Shown here piece by piece: positions 46,121-53,419 of a stretch of 54,443 nucleotides of DNA. The DNA is from an uncultured Anaerolineae bacterium. Its GTDB lineage: Bacteria > Chloroflexota > Anaerolineae > J036 > Brachytrichaceae. The stretch lies in NCBI GenBank assembly GCA_938034415.1, contig CALHLE010000024.1:1-54443 (forward strand), given 5' to 3'. The stretch's first letter is position 1. The number at the start of each line of letters is the position of its first letter. Made by a program: the position numbers and the translations under genes. The notes beneath the pieces were generated by a model. It did no database searches. It saw only the letters and a program-made list of their open reading frames with translations, and was not told the DNA's origin.

Positions 46121-46153
46121 AGAAACCAGGTTTCTCAGAAGAACCTGGTTTCT
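46121..46153. repeat. 12-bp inverted repeat upstream of the M1 peptidase
   Basis: AGAAACCAGGTT (46121-46132) is perfectly complementary to AACCTGGTTTCT (46142-46153) with a 9-nt loop. It lies between the SH3b gene stop and the preferred peptidase start. Similar GAAACC/GGTTTC palindromes are dispersed in cyanobacterial and Chloroflexota genomes. It may act as terminator (TTATTT follows) or as a mobile small palindrome. Confidence 0.75.
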
Positions 46154-46165
46154 TATTTGCGCGAC

Positions 46166-47680
46166 ATGCGACGCGCTGCTGTATGTTGCTTGATCGTCGC
46201 GTTCGTGCTGGCTGGATGCACGCGCACCGGCGCATCGGGTGAACCGATCCTGATCCCGACGGCCGTCGTGCGCGGCGGCGACATCGCGGGCCGCTTAATC
46301 AGCGGCGCGCTCCCTACACTGGACGATCCGCCTGAACGCCCGCTCTACGTGCTCAACGTCACGTTGGATTACGCCGGCGGCAACGTGCACGCTCAGCAAC
46401 GCATCGAGTTCGTCAACCCCACCGGCCAGGCCATCAGTGAGGTGAAGTTCAATGTGCCGCCGGCGCGCCGCGCCGGCGCGGTCGAGTTCCGCGACGTGCG
46501 CATCTTCGGCCAGGCCGAGCCGCTGCCCTTCGACCTGACCGACGCCGTGCTGACCGTGCAACTGCCGGCGCCGCTGTCGCCCGATAAGGCCATCGCCATG
46601 ACCTTCGACTTCACCTTCAAGGTGCCGCTGCAGGAAGTGATCATCGGCATCGGCGGCGACGACACTTCGCGCGGGCCCCACAGCCTGACGTGCGGTCACT
46701 GGTACGTCATGCTCGCGCCATTCCGCGATGGCCAATGGGACACGCCGGCCTATGCGCCGATCGGCGACCCCTACACGTCGGAGCTGGCCGACTACGAGGT
46801 GAGCATCCTCGCGCCGGAAGGCGTGACCGTCGCCGGGGGCGGCGATGAGACGCGCGAGGGTCGCCTGTGGCGCTATTCGCTGCCGAAGGCGCGCGTGTTC
46901 GCCTTCGCCGCCAGCGACGTGTATGAAGTTGACACGCTGGAAGACAACGGCGTCACGTTCATTCACTACGTCTATCCCGAACATCGCCACACGAGCGCAG
47001 CGGTGCTGAACACTGCCGCGCGCGCCGTGCGGCTGTTCACGCGGCTGTATGGGCCGTATCCCTACCGAACGCTGCGCATCGTGGAGACCGGCCGGCAACA
47101 AGGCCAGGAATACAGCGGCATGGTCGGCATCGGCGCGGCTATCTACGCCGGCTATCCCGGCCGCGGCGCACGTCATGACCTGATCGCGACAACGGTGCAT
47201 GAGGTGGCGCACCAGTGGTGGTTCAATGTCGTCGGCAACGACCAGATCCGTTCGCCCTGGCTGGACGAGGCCTTCGCCCGCTACGGCGAGCTGCGCTTCT
47301 ACCAGGAGTACCACGACGCCGACGCCGATTGGTGGTATAGCCACTTCATCCTAGGTAAGGAGCGCGGCCGGCTGACCGGCGCGATTGACCTGCCCCTAAG
47401 CGCCTATCCCGATTCGCGCGCCTACATCAACGCGGTCTACCGGCGCGGGCTGATGTTCCTCAACGACATCCGCAAACAGGTGGGCACAGCGACGCTCGAC
47501 GCCGCGCTGAAGGACTACTACCGGTCACAGGCCTATCAGATCGCCGATCAGGACGCTTTCTTCGACGCGCTGGCTCGCTACACCTCGGAAGATATCAGCG
47601 GGCTGGTGAGGGGCTACTTCGCCGGCGCCGTGGATCTGCCCTGCCGCATCAGCAACAACGCCGCCGGATGCCGGCGGTGA
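46166..47680 (+). CDS. M1-family (gluzincin) metallopeptidase lipoprotein
   Basis: 504 residues from ATG 46166. The signal peptide ends LAGC (Cys18), so the protein is lipid-anchored. An N-terminal beta-saddle domain (YVLNVTLDYAGGNVHAQQRI) precedes the thermolysin-like domain with TVHEVAHQWWFNVVGNDQIR and SPWLDEAFARYGELRFYQEY: HExxH at about 345-349 and the third zinc ligand Glu 19 residues on. GQEYSGMVGIGAAIY replaces the GAMEN motif, which is unusual for true aminopeptidases. It likely degrades peptides at the cell surface. An ATG at 46094 overlaps the previous stop, but it would place the palindrome in the coding region and bury the lipobox at residue 42. Confidence 0.87.
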   Translation: MRRAAVCCLIVAFVLAGCTRTGASGEPILIPTAVVRGGDIAGRLISGALPTLDDPPERPLYVLNVTLDYAGGNVHAQQRIEFVNPTGQAISEVKFNVPPARRAGAVEFRDVRIFGQAEPLPFDLTDAVLTVQLPAPLSPDKAIAMTFDFTFKVPLQEVIIGIGGDDTSRGPHSLTCGHWYVMLAPFRDGQWDTPAYAPIGDPYTSELADYEVSILAPEGVTVAGGGDETREGRLWRYSLPKARVFAFAASDVYEVDTLEDNGVTFIHYVYPEHRHTSAAVLNTAARAVRLFTRLYGPYPYRTLRIVETGRQQGQEYSGMVGIGAAIYAGYPGRGARHDLIATTVHEVAHQWWFNVVGNDQIRSPWLDEAFARYGELRFYQEYHDADADWWYSHFILGKERGRLTGAIDLPLSAYPDSRAYINAVYRRGLMFLNDIRKQVGTATLDAALKDYYRSQAYQIADQDAFFDALARYTSEDISGLVRGYFAGAVDLPCRISNNAAGCRR

Positions 47681-47693
47681 GGGCGCGCCCTCG

Positions 47694-47699
47694 TATACT
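47694..47699 (+). promoter_or_regulatory. -10 element directly before the GTG at 47706
   Basis: TATACT ends 6 nt before the GTG start codon and no SD is present. It is predicted to drive a leaderless transcript. Confidence 0.5.
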
Positions 47700-47705
47700 C
47701 ATCCC

Positions 47706-49346
47706 GTGCTCCAACTGTTGCTCGCCAACCCGCTCCTGACGTCGTTCCTCGTCATCGGGCTGGGCTACGGGCTGGGTCGCATCCGGTTCAAAGGCGCCAG
47801 CCTGGGATCGGCCGCCGTGTTATTCGTCGGCTTGGCCTTCGGCGCGCTTGACCCACAAATGCGACTGCCCGACATCGTGTATCAATTCGGTTTGCTATTG
47901 TTCGTCTACACCATCGGCCTGAGCAGCGGCGCGGATTTCGTCCAGTCGTTGCGGGGGCGCGGCGCGCGCATCATGTTCTTCGTCGCCTCCATGATCGCCG
48001 TCGCCGCGACGGTCGCTATTGTGATGAGCGCTGTTCTCGGCCTGCCGGCCGCGCTCGGCGCAGGCGCATTCAGCGGCAGCATGACCAACACCCCTGCCTT
48101 GGCCGGCATATTGGAGACGCTCGCAGCGCGTGCGTCACAAGACCCATCGGCGAGCGCTCTGCCCATCGTCGGCTATTCCGTCGCCTACCCGGTGGGTGTG
48201 CTGGGCGTGATCGTCGTCTTGTTCGCTTGCAAGCGCGCGTTCCACGTCGCGCCGGATGAGGAAGCGCGTCGCTTGAGGACTTACCATGTGCAGACCGAAT
48301 CGGTGCGCGGCCGCGCCATCCGAATCACGCGGCCGGATGCGACCGGCAAAACCGTCGCTCAGCTCGACCGCGAGCACGGCTGGGAGGTAGTCTTCGGGCG
48401 CGTCAAACGCAACGGTCAAGTGCAACTGGTCGGCGCGGATACGCAGTTCCAGCTTGGCGACCTCGTCACGGTGGTCGGCGACTCAGATCAGACGGCGCGC
48501 ATCGCCGCTTTCATGGGTGAGCTGGTCGCGGACCACCCAGAGCTGGAACGCTCGGCGTTCGACTATCGGCGCGTGTTCGTGTCCAATCCCGCGGTCGTCG
48601 GGCGACGGTTGCGCGATTTGCCGCTGCGCCGAAAGTTCGGCGCAATCGTCACCCGCATCCGTCGCGGCGACCTCGACCTGCTACCGCAAGCCGATACCGT
48701 GCTACATCTGGGCGACCGCGTGCGGGTGGTCGCCTGTCACGAGCGCATGGACGAGATCAGCCGCTACTTCGGCGACTCTTACCGCTCGGTCAGCGAGATT
48801 GACATGCTCACTTTCAGCTTGGGCATCACGATCGGCCTGCTGCTCGGGCTGCTCCCGATCCCGCTGCCCGGCGGTGGATCGTTCAAGCTGGGCGTCGCCG
48901 GCGGCCCACTGATCGTCGCGCTCGTGCTGGGCGCGCTGCAGCGCACCGGCCCAGTCGTCTGGAGCATTTCCTACAGCGCCAACCTGGCCCTGCGACAGTT
49001 AGGCACGGTGGTCTTCCTGGCGGGCATCGGCACGCGCGCCGGCTACGCTTTCGCCGACACGCTGCGGCAAGGCAACGCCCTGCCGGTGCTCCTTGCTGCA
49101 TTCGCAATCACCTGCAGCACGGCGCTGCTCACGCTGCTGATCGCTTACTTCGTCTTCAAAATGCCATTCAGCTTGGCCTCAGGCGTGCTATCCGGCCTAC
49201 AAGGTCAACCCGCTGTGTTGAGCTTCGCGCTCGAGCAAGAAAACAACGACGTTCCCAACATCGGCTACGCAATCGCCTTTCCAGTCGGTATGCTCGCCAA
49301 AATCCTGCTGGCGCAGGCCGTGCTGCTTGTGCTTGGTGCACGCTGA
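47706..49346 (+). CDS. AspT/YidE-type transporter with two TrkA-C domains
   Basis: 546 residues. Two membrane halves of about five helices each contain the duplicated family motifs: GAGAFSGSMTNTPALAGILE in the first, SGVLSGLQGQPAVLSFALEQ in the second. Between them lie two RCK_C/TrkA-C domains (about 185-360; QLVGADTQFQLGDLVTVVGD and PQADTVLHLGDRVRVVACHE). Members exchange aspartate for alanine or carry dicarboxylates. The substrate here is unknown. Start GTG 47706 is supported by the -10 spacing and by the first helix beginning directly at MLQLLLANPLLTSFLVIGLG. Confidence 0.9.
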   Translation: MLQLLLANPLLTSFLVIGLGYGLGRIRFKGASLGSAAVLFVGLAFGALDPQMRLPDIVYQFGLLLFVYTIGLSSGADFVQSLRGRGARIMFFVASMIAVAATVAIVMSAVLGLPAALGAGAFSGSMTNTPALAGILETLAARASQDPSASALPIVGYSVAYPVGVLGVIVVLFACKRAFHVAPDEEARRLRTYHVQTESVRGRAIRITRPDATGKTVAQLDREHGWEVVFGRVKRNGQVQLVGADTQFQLGDLVTVVGDSDQTARIAAFMGELVADHPELERSAFDYRRVFVSNPAVVGRRLRDLPLRRKFGAIVTRIRRGDLDLLPQADTVLHLGDRVRVVACHERMDEISRYFGDSYRSVSEIDMLTFSLGITIGLLLGLLPIPLPGGGSFKLGVAGGPLIVALVLGALQRTGPVVWSISYSANLALRQLGTVVFLAGIGTRAGYAFADTLRQGNALPVLLAAFAITCSTALLTLLIAYFVFKMPFSLASGVLSGLQGQPAVLSFALEQENNDVPNIGYAIAFPVGMLAKILLAQAVLLVLGAR

Positions 49347-49383
49347 TTAGCTGCGCCGGCGCATGGCGCAGCAGCGCAATAAA

Positions 49384-49400
49384 AAACGTTTACCGAACGT
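49384..49400. repeat. Two AACGTT palindromes 11 bp apart
   Basis: AACGTT at 49384-49389 and 49395-49400 are separated by 5 bp, one helical turn from start to start. They lie in the 186-bp spacer upstream of the LarA-like gene. They could be a regulator site; no protein can be assigned. Confidence 0.3.
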
Positions 49401-49502
49401 TCATGCAAGTGAGGTATATCGTACGGCGTCATCGTATGCGCGATGCGCGTGGCGATCGTTGAATCGTCGTCGGCCATCGGCGCGAATTGCCGGCCGATTG
49501 GG

Positions 49503-49508
49503 TACAAT
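49503..49508 (+). promoter_or_regulatory. -10 element for the LarA-like gene
   Basis: TACAAT lies 24 nt before GTG 49533, giving a short leader with AAGG about 7 nt before the start. Confidence 0.4.
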
Positions 49509-49532
49509 CGCCGGCCAGGTCAAGGTGCAGAC

Positions 49533-50891
49533 GTGTACGAGGAAGGCAGACGCTTCTTTATTAGTTCCTACAGTTTGCCAACTGGGTGGCAAATCGAACA
49601 GACCGATGCTGTTGCTGCCCCGCCGCTGGCGGCCGTAGATGCGGAGGTCGAAATTCGACTGTCCACCCCGCTCAACTCGCTGCCATTGGCCGATCTGTGC
49701 AGCGCGAACACGAACGTCGTCATCGTATGCGATCGCGCGCCCATGGACGAGGCGCGCTTAGCAATCCTGCGCGGCGTATTGTCGCACCTGGAGCGCGCTG
49801 GCATCGCTCCGCAGCGGGTGACGCTGCTGATCGCCGCAATGGACGACGAGACGCCCAACTATGCTGAACCGCCGCATGGCGTCCACGCAACGCTCGACCG
49901 CCTGGGAGATTACGCGAGCCGGATCCACGTCGTTCAGCACGACCCCGAAGATGTGCGCGAGCTGGACAATATGGGCAACTTCGAGGGCGTGCCACTCACG
50001 ATCAACTATCGGGCGGCTGAGGCCGACCTGCTGATTGCGATTTACGCCATGCAACTAGGCGACGACGCCTACTGCGCCGGCAGTTGTACAACCATCACCC
50101 TGGGCGTGGCAGGGGCGCCTGCGCGGCGCGAGCTGCGCACCACGCGCTTCTATGACGACTGCATCGAGCCATCTGAGCTTGACCTGCCGCTCTTCCAGCG
50201 CGTCGTGCGCGAAGGCGCCCGACGCGCCGGTTTGATGTTCGCCATTGGGGCGCTGGTGGACGCGAACAACCATCCGCTGGCCATCTACGCCGGCGCGCCG
50301 ATCAACGTGGACGACGCCCTCGCCAACGCAGCCCGCGCCCTGCAAGAGTGCGATGTGGGCGCGCCGAGTTACGACGTTGTGCTGGCCGAGCCCAGCCGCA
50401 GCGGGCGCACCAGCGGAAGCCTGTTCGACGCCGGCCTGGCGGCCATCCACATCAGCCTAGGGCGCAACCCGATCTTGATGCGCGGCGGATCGCTGATCTT
50501 GCCCATCGGTCGTCGCGACGATGACGGCGCATCCGCCCGCGCCTTTTACGATGCGCTGACGAATGCGCCATCGCCCGAGTCGGTGATCAGACAACTACAA
50601 GGGCGCAGTCTGCAAGCCGGCGAGGCGCGCGCCTACTTGCTGGCCCACGCTATGCAACGTCATCGCTTGATTGTCGCCGGACCCCAACGCGAGTGCCTGG
50701 CTCGCGACATCCACTTTCTCTCTTCGTCCAGCGTGCGCGAAGCCGCCGAACTGGCCGAGAACTTCACCGGCAAGCACCCGCGCGCGCTCATCGTGCGCCA
50801 CGCGCTGAGCACGACGCCGGTCTTCCGCGGCGCGCTGTTCACCCGCGACTCGTTCGACGGGCGTGAATTCGCCGCGCCGCGCTGGAACTGA
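49533..50891 (+). CDS. LarA/DUF2088-like protein without the nickel-pincer motif
   Basis: 452 residues from GTG 49533. LSTPLNSLPLADLCSANTNV and VVIVCDRAPMDEARLAILRG correspond to the LarA N-terminal domain (family: PxxSLPL, then a DNTRP-type loop). HLERAGIAPQRVTLLIAAMD matches the family TGTHR region, but the His is absent. The segment that should carry the His and the cofactor-binding Lys reads YAMQLGDDAYCAGSCTTITL, with neither. Lactate racemase uses a Ni-pincer nucleotide bound through that Lys; this protein probably does not. It may act on a 2-hydroxy acid without that cofactor, or have another function. The frame is open 30 codons upstream without a good start. It is followed by an FAD/2Fe-2S gene after 41 bp. 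Confidence 0.75.
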   Translation: MYEEGRRFFISSYSLPTGWQIEQTDAVAAPPLAAVDAEVEIRLSTPLNSLPLADLCSANTNVVIVCDRAPMDEARLAILRGVLSHLERAGIAPQRVTLLIAAMDDETPNYAEPPHGVHATLDRLGDYASRIHVVQHDPEDVRELDNMGNFEGVPLTINYRAAEADLLIAIYAMQLGDDAYCAGSCTTITLGVAGAPARRELRTTRFYDDCIEPSELDLPLFQRVVREGARRAGLMFAIGALVDANNHPLAIYAGAPINVDDALANAARALQECDVGAPSYDVVLAEPSRSGRTSGSLFDAGLAAIHISLGRNPILMRGGSLILPIGRRDDDGASARAFYDALTNAPSPESVIRQLQGRSLQAGEARAYLLAHAMQRHRLIVAGPQRECLARDIHFLSSSSVREAAELAENFTGKHPRALIVRHALSTTPVFRGALFTRDSFDGREFAAPRWN

Positions 50892-50932
50892 TAGGTGATG
50901 ATACGATTGCGCCCTAGACACAACCAAATGTC

Positions 50933-52384
50933 ATGTGGCGCGATTACTTCATCCCCGACTCGCTCGACCGAGCGCTGGCGCTGCTCGCCGAACACCCAGA
51001 CCAGGCGCGCGTCATCGCCGGGGGGACTGACCTCGTCGTCGAGTTCGACCGCAAACTCCGCCCTCCGTGCGCGCTGATAGACATCTCGCGCCTGCCCGGT
51101 TTGGACACCATTGGCCTGGATGACGACGGGCGGATTCACCTCGGCCCGTTGGTCACCCACAACGATGTGGTGGCGTCGGCCCTGTGCGTGTCGCGCGCGC
51201 TGCCGCTGGCGCTGGCTTGCCGACAAGTCGGCGCGCCGCAGATCCGCAACCGAGGCACCGTCGCCGGCAACCTCATCACCGCATCGCCGGCTAACGACAC
51301 CATCACCGCGCTGATGGCGCTGGACGCACAAGTGACGCTGCGTTCGCTGCGCGGCCAGCGCAGCGTAGCGCTGGCCGACTTCTACGTCGGCCCGCGCCGG
51401 ACGGTGATGCAGCCCGACGAGATGCTCACCGATATTGCCTTCCGCGCGTTGCAACCGAATCAGCGCGGCGCGTTTCTCAAACTCGGCTTGCGACAAGCGC
51501 AGGCGATCGCCGTGGTGAACTGCGCTGTCGTGCTCACCCTGGACGATGATGGACGCATCGGCGATGCGCGGATCGCCCTAGGCGCAGTCGCGCCGACGAT
51601 CATCCGCGCGCCAGAAGCCGAACGCTGGTTGACGGGCCGGGCGCCTGACGAAGGGACAATCTACTATGCCGCCGAGTTGGCCGCGCAAGCCGCCCAACCC
51701 ATTGACGACATCCGCGGCAGCGCCGAATACCGGCGCGATGTGGCCGCCGTCCTCGTGCGCCGCGCGATCTCAATGGCGCTGGAGTCTGCGCCGCGGGAAG
51801 GATGGCCGGAGGCGCCGGCGCTGTTGCGGCTTACCCAGGGGGACGCCGGCGACGCGCCTATCCACGAGGGGGCGCGCCCGGTCTCGGTCATCCATACGAC
51901 GGTCAATGGACGCGCCTATTCAATCGGCGACGCCGAGGCTCGCGAGAAAACGTTGCTGAGGCTGCTGCGCGAAGACTGCGGCTTGATCGGCGTGAAGGAG
52001 GGATGCAGCGAGGGCGAATGCGGCGCGTGCACCGTGATCCTGGATGGGCGCGCCGTCATGGCCTGCCTGACGCCCGCGCCGCGCGCCCACGGCGCGACGA
52101 TCCTCACCATCGAAGGCGTCAGCGCGCTGCAAGCGGCAGCCGGCGACGACCTGCACCCGCTTCAACGCGCCTTCATCGAGGCGGGCGCCGTGCAGTGCGG
52201 CTACTGCACGCCCGGCTTCATCATGAGCGGCGCGGCGCTGTTGTGCGAGAATCCACATCCATCGGACGCGCAAATCAAGGAAAGCATCAGCGGCAATTTG
52301 TGCCGTTGCACGGGATACTACAAAATCATCGAGGCCTTCCAGCGCGCGAGGAATGCGTATGAGCGATCAAGAGCAAACGCATGA
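50933..52384 (+). CDS. Fused FAD-binding and 2Fe-2S subunits of a molybdenum hydroxylase
   Basis: 483 residues. Residues 1 to about 285 are a PCMH-type FAD domain of the xanthine dehydrogenase/CO dehydrogenase M subunit: VIAGGTDLVVEF, APQIRNRGTVAGNLITASPA and a C-terminal domain with GRIGDARIALGAVAPTIIRA. Residues about 320-480 are the small iron-sulfur subunit: EGCSEGECGACTVILDGR for the plant-type 2Fe-2S cluster and AVQCGYCTPGFIMSG with NLCRCTGYYKIIEAF for the second. In most operons these are separate genes next to a large Mo-cofactor subunit. Here the order FAD-FeS is fused and no large subunit gene is adjacent; era overlaps the 3' end. ATG 50933 lacks a clear SD. Confidence 0.9.
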   Translation: MWRDYFIPDSLDRALALLAEHPDQARVIAGGTDLVVEFDRKLRPPCALIDISRLPGLDTIGLDDDGRIHLGPLVTHNDVVASALCVSRALPLALACRQVGAPQIRNRGTVAGNLITASPANDTITALMALDAQVTLRSLRGQRSVALADFYVGPRRTVMQPDEMLTDIAFRALQPNQRGAFLKLGLRQAQAIAVVNCAVVLTLDDDGRIGDARIALGAVAPTIIRAPEAERWLTGRAPDEGTIYYAAELAAQAAQPIDDIRGSAEYRRDVAAVLVRRAISMALESAPREGWPEAPALLRLTQGDAGDAPIHEGARPVSVIHTTVNGRAYSIGDAEAREKTLLRLLREDCGLIGVKEGCSEGECGACTVILDGRAVMACLTPAPRAHGATILTIEGVSALQAAAGDDLHPLQRAFIEAGAVQCGYCTPGFIMSGAALLCENPHPSDAQIKESISGNLCRCTGYYKIIEAFQRARNAYERSRANA

Positions 52385-53402
52385 CGAGACCGAACGGCTG
52401 ATCCAGGCCTTTCTGGGCGGCGAGGAGCAGCCGTTGCCGGCAGATCATCGCAGCGGCTACGTGGCCGTGGTGGGCAAGCCGAACGTCGGCAAGTCCACGC
52501 TGGTCAACGCCCTCATCGGCCACAAAGTGGCCATCATTTCACCCAAGCCACAAACCACGCGCCGGCGCATCCTGGGCATCCTGACCCGCGAGGACGCCCA
52601 GGTGCTCTTCCTCGACACGCCGGGCGTGCATGAGCCAAAGCAAGCGCTCAACCGTTACATGATGCGCGAGGTGGACGCAGCGCTGAAGGACTGCGACACG
52701 ATCTTGTTCGTCACCGACGTCAGCCGCTTGCCGGCCGACGAAGACCGCCGCGTAGCCGAGCGCATCGCGCGACTGCCGCAGCCCAAATTGCTGGCCATGA
52801 ACAAGGCCGACCTGCTCGACCCGCGCGACGTGGTTGAGCACGTCGCGGCGCATGAGGCGCTGCTGCCCCAGCCTCAGACGGACGCTGCCCCAGAAGCTGC
52901 GGGACAAGCGCAAGCCCTCTCGACCATCTCCATCTTCGATGCGCAAACCTCGATGCTGACCTCGGGCACGCGCGGCGACAACCTGGACAAATTGCTGAAC
53001 ATGATCCTGAAGACGCTGCCCTACGGCCCGCGCTACTTCCCCGGCGGGCAGTTCACCGACCAGAACGAGCGCTTCTTGGCCGCCGAATTCGTGCGCGAGC
53101 AAGCTCTGCGCTTCCTGGAACAAGAAGTGCCACATGGGATCGCCGTCGCCATCGAAGAATGGCAGCCACGCCCAAACGGCGTGATCTACATCGCCGCGAC
53201 GATCTACGTCGAACGCGAGTCGCAGAAAGGCATCCTGATCGGCAAAGGCGGCGAGATGTTGAAGAAGATCGGCGTCGGCGCGCGCAAGGAAATCGAACGC
53301 GAGTTGGGCAGCAAGGTTTACCTCGAATTGTGGGCAAAAGTGCGCCCAGGTTGGCGACGCGACGACGTCTGGGTGGCGCGCCTGATGGGCGCGGGCGCAT
53401 AG
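52359..53402 (+). CDS. era: GTPase Era
   Basis: 347 residues. G1 is VVGKPNVGKSTLVNALIGHK (39-47 core); G2 is TTRRRILGIL; G3 is LFLDTPGVHEPK; G4 is LLAMNKADLL. The C-terminal KH domain includes FVREQALRFLEQEVPHGIAV and GILIGKGGEMLKKIGVGARK. Era binds the 3' end of 16S rRNA during 30S assembly. It is about 45 residues longer than usual, with an Ala/Gln-rich insert (QPQTDAAPEAAGQAQALS) between G4 and the G5 region. The start ATG 52359 has GAGG seven bases upstream; ATG 52353 would be only one base away from it. It overlaps the dehydrogenase gene by 26 bp. Confidence 0.95.
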   Translation: MSDQEQTHDETERLIQAFLGGEEQPLPADHRSGYVAVVGKPNVGKSTLVNALIGHKVAIISPKPQTTRRRILGILTREDAQVLFLDTPGVHEPKQALNRYMMREVDAALKDCDTILFVTDVSRLPADEDRRVAERIARLPQPKLLAMNKADLLDPRDVVEHVAAHEALLPQPQTDAAPEAAGQAQALSTISIFDAQTSMLTSGTRGDNLDKLLNMILKTLPYGPRYFPGGQFTDQNERFLAAEFVREQALRFLEQEVPHGIAVAIEEWQPRPNGVIYIAATIYVERESQKGILIGKGGEMLKKIGVGARKEIERELGSKVYLELWAKVRPGWRRDDVWVARLMGAGA

Positions 53403-53419
53403 CCCGCAACGCAACCCAG

